From contig CP133960.1 of assembly GCA_036251875.1 (NCBI GenBank), positions 1,054,001-1,118,000 on the forward strand: a stretch of 64,000 nucleotides of DNA, in the 5' to 3' direction. The DNA is from Orbaceae bacterium lpD02 (GTDB taxonomy: Bacteria > Pseudomonadota > Gammaproteobacteria > Enterobacterales > Orbaceae). This document shows, piece after piece, positions 49,027 through 59,004 of this stretch. Numbering within the stretch: the first letter of the stretch is position 1; the number at the start of each line of letters is the position of its first letter. The notes below the pieces were generated by a model that was not told the DNA's origin, did no database searches, and saw only the letters and a program-made list of their open reading frames with translations. The translations under genes were made by a program, and so were the position numbers.

Positions 49027-49065
49027 AATGAATTTTTATTCATTTTTATTGAATTTTTATTTAAC
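49027..49065 (-). promoter_or_regulatory. Tandem ARG boxes (ArgR operator)
   Basis: Two 18-base boxes separated by exactly 3 bases: AATGAATTTTTATTCATT (49027-49044), a perfect palindrome, and ATTGAATTTTTATTTAAC (49048-49065), a good partial one. Sequence and spacing are those of an ArgR-arginine operator, placed upstream of argCBGH. argE, divergent here in E. coli, is absent from the window. Confidence 0.9.
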
Positions 49066-49243
49066 AATTGACGCTAAAAATAGACTTTGTTGTGCATAAA
49101 AGAAAATAAAGCATAGTTCAGCTAACTTTTGCACGATAAACTAGCTATTTCAAGCAGAAATGGTGGTAAATGTAGCGTGAGCTCAGAACCAACAAGAGCG
49201 CTGAGCATAGATAATGAGTCACACAGACATAATGCAAATTAGA

Positions 49244-49978
49244 TTATGAAGACTCTAGCGACTTTTTAGCGTTTTCTATAACAATTTTAAAATCAATACC
49301 CTGATCTTTAGCTGCAAAAATGCAACCACAATAACACTGCCGATAGACATCATATTCCTTGCAAATTTCTACCGACCTTTTATAGCCATTATTTTTTTTA
49401 AAATCTGATGGTAAATAGTTTACGGCAAAAATTTCTTGAATTTCAAAACCAAGCTCATTAATTTTTTGACTATTTTTTTTCGGACTTAATGTTAAAGCGC
49501 TAGCAAAATAATCAAAGCCCGACTTTTGCGCTTCAATCGCAGCAAGATCAAGACGCATCTTATAACAGAGGTGACAACGAGCACCACCTTCTGGCTCATC
49601 TCGTAAATGTCCTACTTGTTTAAGAAACTCGGCGGGTTGATAAGCGGCCTCTAAAAATTGTACCTGATGACCTGTCTTTTGATTAAAATCGGCAATAAAT
49701 TTTTGTTGAACTTGGCTGCGGCGCTCATACTCAATTCTTGGATGAATATTTGAATTAGCGAAGTAAATCGTAATTTCAGCATATTGAGCTAAATATTCAA
49801 GTACATAAGTACTACACGGGGCACAGCAACTATGAATCAGTAATCGAGGCTTTTTAGCCTGTAATTGCCATGATTCAATCATTTTTTGTAAAATAGCATC
49901 ATAATTAATTTTATTATGGGGATTTAAAGTATTAAGAACATTATTTGCATTAATAAACATATTTTCAATTTCTAGCAT
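49244..49978 (-). CDS. queH: Epoxyqueuosine reductase QueH
   Basis: Non-orthologous replacement of QueG; final step of queuosine synthesis on tRNA. 244 residues. Iron-sulfur and active-site cysteines: HSCCAPC (51, 52, 55), ARCHLCYKMR, and RQCYCGC near 215. Start uncertain: ATG 49978 (used here) or 49960; neither has a strong ribosome site. It complements the preQ1-riboswitch-controlled YhhQ at 1.1 kb, so the organism probably makes queuosine from an imported precursor. Confidence 0.9.
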   Translation of the reverse strand: MLEIENMFINANNVLNTLNPHNKINYDAILQKMIESWQLQAKKPRLLIHSCCAPCSTYVLEYLAQYAEITIYFANSNIHPRIEYERRSQVQQKFIADFNQKTGHQVQFLEAAYQPAEFLKQVGHLRDEPEGGARCHLCYKMRLDLAAIEAQKSGFDYFASALTLSPKKNSQKINELGFEIQEIFAVNYLPSDFKKNNGYKRSVEICKEYDVYRQCYCGCIFAAKDQGIDFKIVIENAKKSLESS

Positions 49979-50183
49979 AAAAGTGAATAACCTTATTAAT
50001 TTTAAGGCTTTGATTTAGATTTAAAATTTCACTTATAATACACTATTTTTAGTATCCATGTCTTTTTACTTTCATTAAGCATAACCGTTTCATATACTCA
50101 GTGACAGAAAAATTGCAGTTTATGATAACTACATTTAAACGTTAAAAGTTAAATTAATACTCATTCTTTTATTGGTAAAAACT

Positions 50184-50210
50184 TAAATAAAAACCGCAAT
50201 TAAGCGGTTT
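50184..50210 (-). terminator. Terminator after ygiW
   Basis: AAACCGC/GCGGTTT stem around AATTAA (50191-50210), with a T-rich run on the minus strand, 20 bases past the gene. Confidence 0.78.
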
Positions 50211-50230
50211 AAATTATTACTTATATGAGA

Positions 50231-50638
50231 TTACTTTACTGGATTAATTATTTTGATACTTTTGACATCAATTTCAAATGAATTCCAGTCTTTATCGACC
50301 TCTCCGGCTATTTCAACTAAATCGTCTGGAGAGATTGTTTGCCCCATCCAACGTCTATGATCTATTTCAATATTTACTTCACCAGTATCATCTTTAAACA
50401 AGTACTCTTTTTTGCCGATTTGCTTAGTAATGTGACCTTTTAATATAACCCATGAATCATTAGGTAATTGCTTGGCTTGTGCAACTGTTGTTGCAGAAAC
50501 TAAGCCACCATTAAATCCGCCTTGATGCTGTTGAGCCATATTTTGAGGGTGAAAACCACCTTGTTGAGCATGTTTGGCTAGCGCTACGCCAGAAATACCT
50601 AATGTCGCAATTAGCACTAACGGAATTAACTTTTTCAT
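50231..50638 (-). CDS. ygiW: YgiW/YdeI-family periplasmic OB-fold stress protein
   Basis: 135 residues from ATG 50638, with AAGGAG 6 bases upstream. Signal peptide (MKKLIPLVLIATLGISGVALA), then a Gln/Gly/His-rich stretch (about 22-50), then an OB-fold (VATTVAQAKQLPNDSWVILKG-like region, TGEVNIEIDHRRW, EIDVKSIKII). Family members protect against peroxide, metals and antimicrobial peptides in enterics. In E. coli it heads ygiW-qseBC, but qseBC are not here; a PmrA/QseB-type box remains upstream (50704-50720). Confidence 0.9.
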   Translation of the reverse strand: MKKLIPLVLIATLGISGVALAKHAQQGGFHPQNMAQQHQGGFNGGLVSATTVAQAKQLPNDSWVILKGHITKQIGKKEYLFKDDTGEVNIEIDHRRWMGQTISPDDLVEIAGEVDKDWNSFEIDVKSIKIINPVK

Positions 50639-50703
50639 ATACATCTCCTTTTTTGATTGAATATAAATCGCTTTGTTTACAATTGTTATTTAATCAAATA
50701 AAT

Positions 50704-50720
50704 ATTAAGAAAATATTAAG
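50704..50720 (-). promoter_or_regulatory. PmrA/BasR- or QseB-type box upstream of ygiW
   Basis: On the minus strand CTTAAT, five bases, CTTAAT: a direct repeat matching the YTTAAK-N5-YTTAAK consensus of the PmrA/BasR/QseB family. It is 66 bases upstream of the ygiW start. Confidence 0.62.
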
Positions 50721-51129
50721 AATCTATCCTAGGTAATAAAAATTCAATATTTTTTTTGGATTCTCTAACATTCTTTATTTTAGGCTCTTTTAATATACAT
50801 AAATTTCCTTATTATCGGCTTTAATGCCTGCGTTATGATAGTGATTAAGCTAATCTGGGCAGGTTTAACTTGGGCATAAAGATAATTAGATATAAGGAGA
50901 AATATCATTACCATAAATAACAACAAGTTAATAAGACGATTAAAGTCATTATAATCAATTGAATATTTAGCGAATAATTGAGGATAGTTTGATCGATTAA
51001 GTATTTATTAGTGCTAATTTTTAATTCGTAATCATATTTATGATATAAAATACCCCACTTCGCGGTTAATCAACTCGGTGGGGTCGCTTGATATAAAATT
51101 AGTTTCCTATCATAAATAAAACTAATTAA
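50721..51129. other. Noncoding stretch between ygiW and lpd
   Basis: About 400 bases with no convincing gene in any frame. It holds the rest of the ygiW promoter and, at 51058-51089, a CCCCAC/GTGGGG stem with an 18-base loop that may terminate lpd. The region is very AT-rich and looks like decayed or regulatory DNA; no recognisable remnant. Confidence 0.35.
51057..51089 (-). terminator. Possible terminator after lpd
   Basis: ACCCCAC/GTGGGGT stem (about 51057-51063 and 51083-51089) with a long loop, followed on the minus strand by ATTTTAT, 40 bases past the lpd stop. Confidence 0.42.
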
Positions 51130-52554
51130 TTACTTCTTTTTGGCTTTAGCATTAGGCAAGTCAGTAATAGAACCTTCAAATACTTCAGCCGCTAAACCAA
51201 TGGATTCATAAAGTGTTGGATGCGCATGAATAGTTAATGCTATATCTTCAGCATCACAGCCCATCTCAACGGCTAAGCCGATTTCACCTAATAGCTCACC
51301 GCCGTTAACACCAACAACAGCACCACCAAGTAAACGGTTCGTTACTTTATCAAAAATTAATTTAGTCATACCTTCAGAGCAATCTGAAGCAATTGCACGC
51401 CCAGATGCAGCCCATGGGAACATCGCTACTTCGTAATTAATGCCTTTAGCTTTAGCTTCTTTCTCAGTTAACCCCACCCACGCAACTTCTGGCTCAGTAT
51501 AAGCAATCGACGGGATAGTTTTTGGATCAAAGTAATGGTTTTTACCTGCAATCACCTCTGCGGCAACATGACCTTCATGCACACCTTTATGGGCAAGCAT
51601 AGGCTGACCGACAATATCACCAATAGCATAAATATGAGGCACATTAGTATGCATCTGTTTATCAACTTCGATAAATCCACGCTCAGTAACGGCAACACCG
51701 GCTTTTTCTGCATCGAGAAGTTTACCGTTTGGTGTACGACCAATCGCAACTAATACGGCATCATAAGCATGAGTTTCAATACTACCGTCTTTTTTCTCCA
51801 TTGAGACATAAATAGCATCTTTTTTCGCCTCAACTTTAGTGACTTTAGTCTCTAACATTAAAGTGAATTTTTTCTCAATTTGCTTAGTAAAGACTTTTAC
51901 GATGTCTTTGTCAGCAGCAGGGATAACCTGATCTAACATTTCAACAACATGTACTTCTGAGCCTAACGTATGGTACACCGTCCCCATTTCCAAACCAATA
52001 ATACCACCGCCCATTAATAATAAGCGCTTAGGTATGGTGGTTAATGCTAACGCATCTGTTGAATCCCAAATGCGTGGATCTTCATGTGGAATAAAAGGTA
52101 ATTGAATTGGTCTTGAACCCGCTGCAATAATCGCATTATCAAAATTCACGGTGCTAATACCTTCAGCGGTTTTTACCTCAAGGCTATGACTACCCGTAAA
52201 TTTCGCTTCACCTTGAACAACATTCACTTTGCGCATTTTCGCCATACCGGCAAGCCCGCCAGTTAATTGGGTAATGACTTTTTCTTTCCAACCACGCACT
52301 TTATCTAAATCAAGTTTAGGGGTGCCAAACTCAATACCATGTGCTGTTAATGATTTAGCTTCATCAATTACTTTTGCAACGTGTAGTAAAGCTTTAGATG
52401 GAATACATCCGACATTTAAGCATACGCCACCAAGTGTGGCATAACGCTCAACGAGGGTAACATCAAGACCTAAATCAGCGGCTCTAAAGGCTGCCGAATA
52501 ACCAGCAGGCCCTGCACCTAATACTAAAACTTGTGTTTTTACTTGTTTAGTCAT
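51130..52554 (-). CDS. lpd: Dihydrolipoamide dehydrogenase (E3)
   Basis: FAD enzyme that reoxidises lipoyl groups for pyruvate dehydrogenase and related complexes. 474 residues from ATG 52554 (AAGGGG 6-7 bases upstream; the GTG one codon earlier is less likely). FAD motif LGAGPAGYSAAFRAA, redox pair GGVCLNVGCIP (cysteines about 45 and 50), NAD motif GGGIIGLEMG, dimer-interface HAHPTLYES catalytic histidine. Last gene of aceEF-lpd. Confidence 0.98.
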   Translation of the reverse strand: MTKQVKTQVLVLGAGPAGYSAAFRAADLGLDVTLVERYATLGGVCLNVGCIPSKALLHVAKVIDEAKSLTAHGIEFGTPKLDLDKVRGWKEKVITQLTGGLAGMAKMRKVNVVQGEAKFTGSHSLEVKTAEGISTVNFDNAIIAAGSRPIQLPFIPHEDPRIWDSTDALALTTIPKRLLLMGGGIIGLEMGTVYHTLGSEVHVVEMLDQVIPAADKDIVKVFTKQIEKKFTLMLETKVTKVEAKKDAIYVSMEKKDGSIETHAYDAVLVAIGRTPNGKLLDAEKAGVAVTERGFIEVDKQMHTNVPHIYAIGDIVGQPMLAHKGVHEGHVAAEVIAGKNHYFDPKTIPSIAYTEPEVAWVGLTEKEAKAKGINYEVAMFPWAASGRAIASDCSEGMTKLIFDKVTNRLLGGAVVGVNGGELLGEIGLAVEMGCDAEDIALTIHAHPTLYESIGLAAEVFEGSITDLPNAKAKKK

Positions 52555-52567
52555 CACTATCCCCTTA

Positions 52568-54148
52568 TTACATCACTAAACGACGTAAGTCGGATAATAC
52601 GTTAACAATGTGGCTTAAGAATCTTGCACCATCAGCACCGTCAATCACCCGGTGATCAAATGATAATGATAAAGGTAACATTAAGCGCGGTGTAAACTCT
52701 TTACCATTCCAAACTGGCTTCATACTTGAGCGTGAAACACCTAGAATACCAACCTCTGGCGCATTAACAATCGGTGTAAATGCTGTTGTTCCAATACCAC
52801 CAAGGCTTGATATAGTAAAGCAACCGCCTTGCATATCGCTACCGGTTAATTTACCATCACGGGCTTTTTTCGAGATTGCCGCCAGTTCATTAGATAATTC
52901 AACAATACCTTTCTTGTTAACATCTTTAAATACTGGAACGACTAAACCATTTGGGGTATCAACAGCTACACCAATGTTAATGTATTTTTTAACAATTAAG
53001 GTTTGAGCATCTTCCGATAATGAACTATTAAAACGTGGGTAGGCTTCTAATGCATTAGCTACCGCTTTCATAATGAAGACTAATGGGGTTATTTTTAGAT
53101 CTTTTTTACGTTTCTCCGCTTCAACATTTTGTTGTTTACGGAACGCTTCAAGATCTGAAATATCTGCATCATCAAACTCAGTAACATGAGGAATCATTAC
53201 CCAGTTACGATGTAAGTTAGCGCCTGATACTTTTTGAATTTTTGTTAATGGTAGCTCTTCTATTTCACCAAATTTACTAAAGTCAACTTTTGGCCAAGGT
53301 AACAAGCCTGGTAATGAGCCGCCAGCATTGCCGCTTTCAACCTGTTTAATTGCATTTTTAACATAAGATTGAATATCTTCACGCAAAATACGTTTTTTAG
53401 GGCCGGTTGCAGAAACTTTAGCAAGATTAACACCAAACTCGCGCGCTAAGCGGCGGATAGCTGGTGTGGCATGCGCATAAGCTTCGTTATCAACAAAATC
53501 GCCGCTTGCAGCTGGCGTTGCAGGTTTGCTAACCTGAGCTGCTGCCACAGGTGCAGTAGCCTTTTCAGGCGCAGGAGCAGGAACAACACTCGCGACTGCC
53601 GCCGTTGCTGCAGTTTCAAATTGCATAATGTTGGAACCAGTTTTTACTTTATCGCCAACCTTAATTAATATCGCCTTTACGGTTCCTGCAATTGAAGCAG
53701 GCACTTCCATTGAAGCTTTATCGCCTTCAACCGTAATGAGTGAGTCATCAATCGCAACTTTATCACCCACTTTAACTAAGATTTCAGTGACTTCAACTTC
53801 ATCACCCCCAATATCAGGCACATTAACATCAGCCACTTGGCCTGCGCCAACATTCGCAACAGGTGCCGCAGCCGCGGCATCTGCTTTAGTTGGAGCTGGA
53901 TTATTAGCGCTCGCATCAGCACCATCAAAAACCATAATATCAATGCCCGTAGTAACTTTATCGCCCACTTTAACGCTAATTGATTTAACAATCCCAGCTT
54001 GTGGAGCAGGAATTTCCATCGAGGCTTTATCGCCTTCAACAGTCATAATTGACTGGTCTGCATCGACTTTGTCACCAACATTAACCAGAATCTCGGTTAC
54101 TTCAACTTCATCACCACCGATATCAGGTAATTTAATTTCAATACTCAT
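52568..54148 (-). CDS. aceF: Pyruvate dehydrogenase E2 (dihydrolipoyl acetyltransferase)
   Basis: Core of the pyruvate dehydrogenase complex. 526 residues from ATG 54148 (GAGGTG upstream). Two lipoyl domains (about 1-78 and 103-180), each with the lipoylated lysine in VEGDKASME, joined by Ala/Pro-rich linkers; E. coli has three, so one repeat is absent. Peripheral E1/E3-binding domain ([19 protein letters not shown]), then the catalytic domain with active-site [16 protein letters not shown]. 12 bases after aceE, 13 before lpd. Lipoyl groups would come from adjacent lipBA. Confidence 0.97.
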   Translation of the reverse strand: MSIEIKLPDIGGDEVEVTEILVNVGDKVDADQSIMTVEGDKASMEIPAPQAGIVKSISVKVGDKVTTGIDIMVFDGADASANNPAPTKADAAAAAPVANVGAGQVADVNVPDIGGDEVEVTEILVKVGDKVAIDDSLITVEGDKASMEVPASIAGTVKAILIKVGDKVKTGSNIMQFETAATAAVASVVPAPAPEKATAPVAAAQVSKPATPAASGDFVDNEAYAHATPAIRRLAREFGVNLAKVSATGPKKRILREDIQSYVKNAIKQVESGNAGGSLPGLLPWPKVDFSKFGEIEELPLTKIQKVSGANLHRNWVMIPHVTEFDDADISDLEAFRKQQNVEAEKRKKDLKITPLVFIMKAVANALEAYPRFNSSLSEDAQTLIVKKYINIGVAVDTPNGLVVPVFKDVNKKGIVELSNELAAISKKARDGKLTGSDMQGGCFTISSLGGIGTTAFTPIVNAPEVGILGVSRSSMKPVWNGKEFTPRLMLPLSLSFDHRVIDGADGARFLSHIVNVLSDLRRLVM

Positions 54149-54160
54149 TATTATCACCTC

Positions 54161-56827
54161 TTATGCAATACGTGGATTAGCTTTTTCTGCATCAATACCG
54201 AACTTTTTAATTGCTTTTTCAACAACTGATTTATCGATATCACCTCGTTTTGCAAGTTCACCCAATGCAGCAATCACGACGTAGTGCGCATTCACTTCAA
54301 AGTGATCACGCAAATTCGCTCGGCTATCACTACGGCCAAAACCATCAGTACCGAGTACTTTATAAGACTCAGCTGGCACATAAGCACGCACTTGCTCTGC
54401 AAATAGTTTCATATAATCAGTTGATACTATTGCCGGCGCACTATTCATTACCTGTGCGATGTAAGGCACGCGTGGTTTTTTAGTTGGATGTAGCATGTTC
54501 CAACGATCGCAATCTTGACCTTCACGAGCAACTTCTGTAAATGAAGTAACACTATATACATCACTGCCAATACCAAAATCTTTAGCAAGAATACCAGCAG
54601 CTTCACGCACATGGCGTAAAATTGAACCAGATCCTAGTAACTGAACGGTTGATTGGCCTTTTTTTGCTTTAATAGAATCAAGTTTATAAATACCACGACG
54701 AATACCGTCTTCTGCACCTTTAGGCATAGCAGGTTGTTCGTAGTTCTCATTTAGCGTTGTAATGTAATAGTAAACATTTTCTTGTTCGCCATACATACGA
54801 CGTAAACCATCTTGCATAATGACAGCCACTTCATAAGCATAAGATGGATCATAAGAGATACAGTTAGGAATCGTTAGCGATTGAATATGGCTATGACCAT
54901 CTTCATGCTGTAAACCCTCACCATTTAGCGTTGTACGGCCTGATGTTCCACCAATTAAGAATCCACGTGCTTGTTGATCACCCGCAGCCCATAGTAAATC
55001 ACCAATACGTTGGAAACCAAACATTGAGTAATAAATGTAAAAAGGGATCATTGGGCAATCATTGGTACTATAAGATGTAGCAGCTGCAAGCCATGAAGCT
55101 CCTGCGCCCATTTCGTTAATCCCTTCTTGAAGAATCTGACCTTTTTCGTCTTCACGATAATAAGCCACTTGTTCTTTATCTTGTGGAGTATATTTTTGAC
55201 CGTTTGGACTATAAATACCAATTTGTCTAAATAGCCCTTCCATACCAAAAGTACGCGCTTCATCAGCAAGAATTGGCACTAAGCGAGGAGCTAGCTCTTT
55301 ATCTTTGAGCATGATATTAAGCACGCGAACAAAAGCAATCGTCGTTGAGATCTCTTTATTTTGTGCTTCAAGTAGTGAACTAAATTCGCTCAACGCAGGA
55401 ATAGATACTTTATCAGTGAAATTAGGTAAGCGTGAAGGCAAGTATCCTTTTAGCGCTTTGCGACGTTCATGAATATATTTGTATTCTGGCGTGTGTTCTT
55501 CAAATTTAATATACGGTAATTTTTCAATTGCATCATCGGTAACTGGGATGTTAAAGAAATCGCGAACATGACGAACACCATCCATATTCATTTTTTTAAC
55601 CTGATGGGCAATGTTTTTACCTTCTGCCGCATCACCCATACCATAACCTTTAATAGTATGCGCTAAAATAACAGTTGGACGACCTTTTGTTTCTTTCGCT
55701 TTTTGGAAAGCTGCAAACATTTTCGCTGCATCTTGACCGCCACGATTTAAACGGAAAATCTCATCGTCAGACATATCTTTAACAAGCGCTGCAGTTTCAG
55801 GATATTTACCAAAGAAATGCTCACGAACATAAGCGCCATCGCGTGATTTAAATGTTTGATAATCACCATCAAGTGTTTCGTTCATTAAACGAATAAGCTT
55901 GCCTGATTTATCTTTTTGTAGCAATTTATCCCAGCGATCGCCCCAAATAACTTTGATAACACTCCATCCCGCTCCGCCGAAAATTCCTTCAAGTTCATTG
56001 ATAATTTTACCATTACCAGTAACTGGACCATCAAGGCGTTGTAAATTACAGTTAATTACAAAAGTTAAATTATCGAGCTTTTCACGCGTTGCAACAGTAA
56101 TTGCACCTTTAGATTCTGGCTCATCCATCTCACCATCACCTAAGAATGCGTAAACGCGCTGCTCAGTAGTATCTTTAAGTCCACGATGGTTTAAATATTT
56201 TAAGAAACGTGCTTGGTAAATTGCACTAATTGGACCCAGCCCCATAGATACTGTCGGGAATTGCCAAAATTCAGGCATTAATTTAGGATGAGGGTAAGAC
56301 GGTAAGCCCTTACCATGCACTTCTTGACGGAAATTATCAAGTTGCTCTTCAGTCAAACGGCCTTCAAGAAATGCACGAGAGTAAATTCCTGGCGCAATAT
56401 GACCTTGGAAATAGACTAAATCGCCACCATCTTTATCATTACGAGCGCGAAAGAAATGGTTAAAGCAGACTTCATAAAATGTAGCTGCTGATTGGAATGA
56501 TGCCATATGGCCGCCTAAATCAAGATCTTTTTTAGATGCACGTAAAACCATCATCATGGCATTCCAACGAACGATAGAACGAATGCGCCTTTCTAGTTCC
56601 CAATCACCTGGATAAGCAGGCTCTTCTTCCACAGGAATGGTATTAACATAATTACTGGTTGAAGAACCAAATAATAACGGGACACCTCCTTGACGAGCTT
56701 GTTTAACAATTTGTTCAATAATGTATTGAGCTCTTTCAGTGCCTTCCTCTCGAATTACTGACTCAATACTCTTAAGCCAATCTTGTGTTTCGACAGGATC
56801 GATATCATTCATTTGCATGTCCGACAT
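54161..56827 (-). CDS. aceE: Pyruvate dehydrogenase E1 component
   Basis: Thiamine-diphosphate decarboxylase of the complex, homodimeric type. 888 residues (E. coli 887). ThDP/Mg motif GDGEMDEPESKGAI near 230; N-terminal E2-binding segment; LAHTIKGYGMG; GTSGRTTLNGEGLQHEDGHS, with active-site histidine, near 640. First gene of aceEF-lpd. pdhR, the usual upstream repressor gene, is absent; two short palindromes in the spacer may bind another regulator. Confidence 0.98.
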   Translation of the reverse strand: MSDMQMNDIDPVETQDWLKSIESVIREEGTERAQYIIEQIVKQARQGGVPLLFGSSTSNYVNTIPVEEEPAYPGDWELERRIRSIVRWNAMMMVLRASKKDLDLGGHMASFQSAATFYEVCFNHFFRARNDKDGGDLVYFQGHIAPGIYSRAFLEGRLTEEQLDNFRQEVHGKGLPSYPHPKLMPEFWQFPTVSMGLGPISAIYQARFLKYLNHRGLKDTTEQRVYAFLGDGEMDEPESKGAITVATREKLDNLTFVINCNLQRLDGPVTGNGKIINELEGIFGGAGWSVIKVIWGDRWDKLLQKDKSGKLIRLMNETLDGDYQTFKSRDGAYVREHFFGKYPETAALVKDMSDDEIFRLNRGGQDAAKMFAAFQKAKETKGRPTVILAHTIKGYGMGDAAEGKNIAHQVKKMNMDGVRHVRDFFNIPVTDDAIEKLPYIKFEEHTPEYKYIHERRKALKGYLPSRLPNFTDKVSIPALSEFSSLLEAQNKEISTTIAFVRVLNIMLKDKELAPRLVPILADEARTFGMEGLFRQIGIYSPNGQKYTPQDKEQVAYYREDEKGQILQEGINEMGAGASWLAAATSYSTNDCPMIPFYIYYSMFGFQRIGDLLWAAGDQQARGFLIGGTSGRTTLNGEGLQHEDGHSHIQSLTIPNCISYDPSYAYEVAVIMQDGLRRMYGEQENVYYYITTLNENYEQPAMPKGAEDGIRRGIYKLDSIKAKKGQSTVQLLGSGSILRHVREAAGILAKDFGIGSDVYSVTSFTEVAREGQDCDRWNMLHPTKKPRVPYIAQVMNSAPAIVSTDYMKLFAEQVRAYVPAESYKVLGTDGFGRSDSRANLRDHFEVNAHYVVIAALGELAKRGDIDKSVVEKAIKKFGIDAEKANPRIA

Positions 56828-56925
56828 ATTTAAACCTCTTTTTTGTTATAAAAAATGCAGCGCATTTCTGCGCATTTTGCATTACGTGTGCTTATAAACA
56901 TAAATTATTATTACAAGTCTGCCAC

Positions 56926-56943
56926 TTACCTTAGTAAAGGTAA
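56926..56943 (-). promoter_or_regulatory. Inverted repeat over the candidate aceE -35
   Basis: TTACCTT-AGTA-AAGGTAA, perfect 7-4-7 symmetry, overlapping the predicted -35 of aceE. It does not match the E. coli PdhR consensus as I know it. Operator function is inference. Confidence 0.4.
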
Positions 56944-57092
56944 AGATCAGCACCCCAATGAAAAGAATGTTAATTCCTATCAAATTAATCAACTATTCCA
57001 ATATATGTGAATTAGGTATTTTTATCATCATGATATATTTGAATTTTTAAAATTTCAAATATAAATTTAAATTCAATCAGTAAATGCTTCTC

Positions 57093-57110
57093 TTGACAAC
57101 ATATTGTCAA
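57093..57110. promoter_or_regulatory. Inverted repeat TTGACAA-CATA-TTGTCAA
   Basis: Perfect 7-4-7 palindrome in the aceE/lipB spacer, 176 bases before lipB. It contains a consensus -35 (TTGACA) on each strand. No matching -10 at ideal spacing is obvious, so an operator or a coincidental promoter element are both possible. Confidence 0.4.
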
Positions 57111-57285
57111 TATATATTTATATTTGTTATATTCGGCTAAATCAGCATCAAAATAAATAAAATAATTTTATTACTTTTATGCCGCAAATATCGCCTGCCA
57201 GTAAATAACACTTTCTATACTTAATGACATAGGTGGTTATTATGGATGATATAGCTCAATTATATAGGATGAATAGGCTTATAAT

Positions 57286-57903
57286 ATGGACCACCCTATT
57301 GTCAGAAATTTAGGTGTGCAACCTTACTTGCACACTTATGAATTAATGCATCAATTTAGCCAAACTCGCGATCACCAAACACCTGATGAAATATGGTTAG
57401 TCGAGCATTATTCGGTCTTTACTCAAGGGAAAGTAAGTAAAACGCAGCATTTATTGCATGCCACTGACATCCCAATTATTCAAACGGACCGTGGAGGGCA
57501 AATTACCTATCATGCACCTGGTCAGCAAATTATGTATATTTTATTAGATTTAAAACGCCTAAATATTGGCATTAGAAATGTCGTTCGTTATTTAGAAAAA
57601 AGCGTTATTGTAACATTAGCTAATTACAATATTATAGCCACAACAAAAGACAATGCACCGGGTGTATATATCGATGGTAAAAAAATCTGTTCATTAGGTT
57701 TACACATTAGTCGTGGTTGTACCTTGCACGGTTTAGCACTCAATGTCGATATGGATTTGACGCCATTTAATATGATTAATCCTTGCGGTTATCCAGGATT
57801 AAAAATGACTCAGGTAATTGATTATATCGCTGATATTAATCAAGTTGAAATTGCCACGGCCATGGCACAATCATTTATCTCACAACTTACATTAGGGTCC
57901 TAA
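57286..57903 (+). CDS. lipB: Octanoyl-[ACP]:protein octanoyltransferase
   Basis: Moves octanoyl from ACP to lipoyl domains. 205 residues (E. coli 213). [16 protein letters not shown] near 70-85, [16 protein letters not shown] with the catalytic lysine, NPCGYPGL with the catalytic cysteine. Ribosome site weak (AATAGG 9 bases upstream). 18 bases before lipA. ybeD, usual neighbour in enterics, is absent. Confidence 0.96.
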   Translation: MDHPIVRNLGVQPYLHTYELMHQFSQTRDHQTPDEIWLVEHYSVFTQGKVSKTQHLLHATDIPIIQTDRGGQITYHAPGQQIMYILLDLKRLNIGIRNVVRYLEKSVIVTLANYNIIATTKDNAPGVYIDGKKICSLGLHISRGCTLHGLALNVDMDLTPFNMINPCGYPGLKMTQVIDYIADINQVEIATAMAQSFISQLTLGS

Positions 57904-57921
57904 TAAGAGAATATACTGAAT

Positions 57922-58890
57922 ATGACCAATATTAATACCGAGCCTCATAATATTAGAAGCTCAAAATATCGTGATGCGCATAAAACCAAGCTAATTCCTT
58001 CGGTTACGGTTGATGAAAATCAAATATTAAAAAAACCTGATTGGATGAGAATAAAACTATCTACACAAACTGAAAATATTGCTCATATTAAAAATACGAT
58101 GCGCAAACATGGTTTACACTCAGTGTGTGAAGAAGCCTCTTGCCCTAATCTAGCCGAATGTTTTAATCATGGCACCGCCACCTTTATGGTTTTAGGCGAT
58201 ATTTGTACCCGTCGCTGCCCATTTTGTGACGTTGCCCATGGTCGTCCGTTACCCCCCGATCAACAAGAGCCGATAAAACTAGCTAAAACAATTCAAGAGA
58301 TGCGATTACGTTATGTGGTTATCACATCAGTTGATCGTGATGATTTAAAAGAGGGTGGTGCAACTCATTTTGCCAATTGCACTCGTGAAATTAGAGCATT
58401 AAATCCGAATATAAAAATAGAGATATTAACACCCGATTTTAGAGGCTGTATTGATGATGCTGTCGAAGTTCTTAAAGATAACCCACCAGATGTTTTTAAC
58501 CATAATTTAGAAAATATTCCTCGCTTATATAAAAAAATTCGTCCTGGGGCAAACTACGAAGGATCACTTGAACTATTAGCGAAATTTAAATCGATACATC
58601 CGACTATTCCCACTAAATCAGGCTTAATGGTTGGCCTTGGTGAAACGAACAAAGAGCTAATTGCAGTATTAAACGATCTAAGGAGTAGTGGCGTCACCAT
58701 GTTAACATTAGGGCAATATTTGCAGCCGAGTAAATTCCACTTACCCGTTGAACGCTATGTATCCCCCGATGAGTTTAATGAGCTAAAACAGATCGCCTTA
58801 GATATGGGCTTTACCCATGCTGCTTGTGGCCCATTTGTTCGTTCGTCGTATCATGCTGATTTGCAGGCACAAGGGAAAGAAGTGAAATAG
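57922..58890 (+). CDS. lipA: Lipoyl synthase
   Basis: Radical-SAM enzyme inserting two sulfurs into octanoyl groups. 322 residues (E. coli 321). Auxiliary cluster [12 protein letters not shown] (about 75-86), SAM cluster CTRRCPFC (about 101-108), C-terminal RSSYHAD serine ligand. Same operon as lipB and next to the pyruvate dehydrogenase genes, whose E2 is the main lipoyl acceptor. Confidence 0.97.
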   Translation: MTNINTEPHNIRSSKYRDAHKTKLIPSVTVDENQILKKPDWMRIKLSTQTENIAHIKNTMRKHGLHSVCEEASCPNLAECFNHGTATFMVLGDICTRRCPFCDVAHGRPLPPDQQEPIKLAKTIQEMRLRYVVITSVDRDDLKEGGATHFANCTREIRALNPNIKIEILTPDFRGCIDDAVEVLKDNPPDVFNHNLENIPRLYKKIRPGANYEGSLELLAKFKSIHPTIPTKSGLMVGLGETNKELIAVLNDLRSSGVTMLTLGQYLQPSKFHLPVERYVSPDEFNELKQIALDMGFTHAACGPFVRSSYHADLQAQGKEVK

Positions 58891-58969
58891 AATTTTCGTT
58901 ATTTTTTTGTTGTAAAGTGTCAATTTGTTATAAATTCGTTCAAATTTAGTTCTTGTATTAAACCTGATC

Positions 58970-59004
58970 CAAGCTATTTATTTAAAATAGCTTGTTTTTT
59001 ATTA
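58970..59004 (+). terminator. Terminator after lipA
   Basis: Perfect 10-bp stem CAAGCTATTT/AAATAGCTTG around ATTTA, followed by TTTTTTATT. Confidence 0.87.

Larger units (their letters stand above)
56828..57285. other. Divergent spacer aceE / lipB
   Basis: About 460 bases, AT-rich, without a clear gene. It contains a plausible minus-strand aceE promoter, TTTACT (56933-56938), 17-base spacer, TGTAAT (56910-56915), and two 18-base inverted repeats described separately. A 23-codon frame from 57242 runs into lipB in another frame and is probably not a gene. Confidence 0.5.

Noticed and set aside
49066-49243. Possible argE remnant divergent from argC
   Set aside because: I read the plus-strand frames by eye and found no ArgE-like segment; only AT-rich noncoding sequence.
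53628-54284. 218-codon plus-strand frame antisense to aceF/aceE
   Set aside because: It mirrors the repetitive lipoyl domains and Ala-rich linkers of aceF, is Ser/Thr/Pro low complexity, and has no ribosome site.
57242-57313. Short frame [14 protein letters not shown] before lipB, possible leader or ybeD remnant
   Set aside because: It overlaps lipB, has no DUF493 similarity and no conserved codon bias; kept only as a note.
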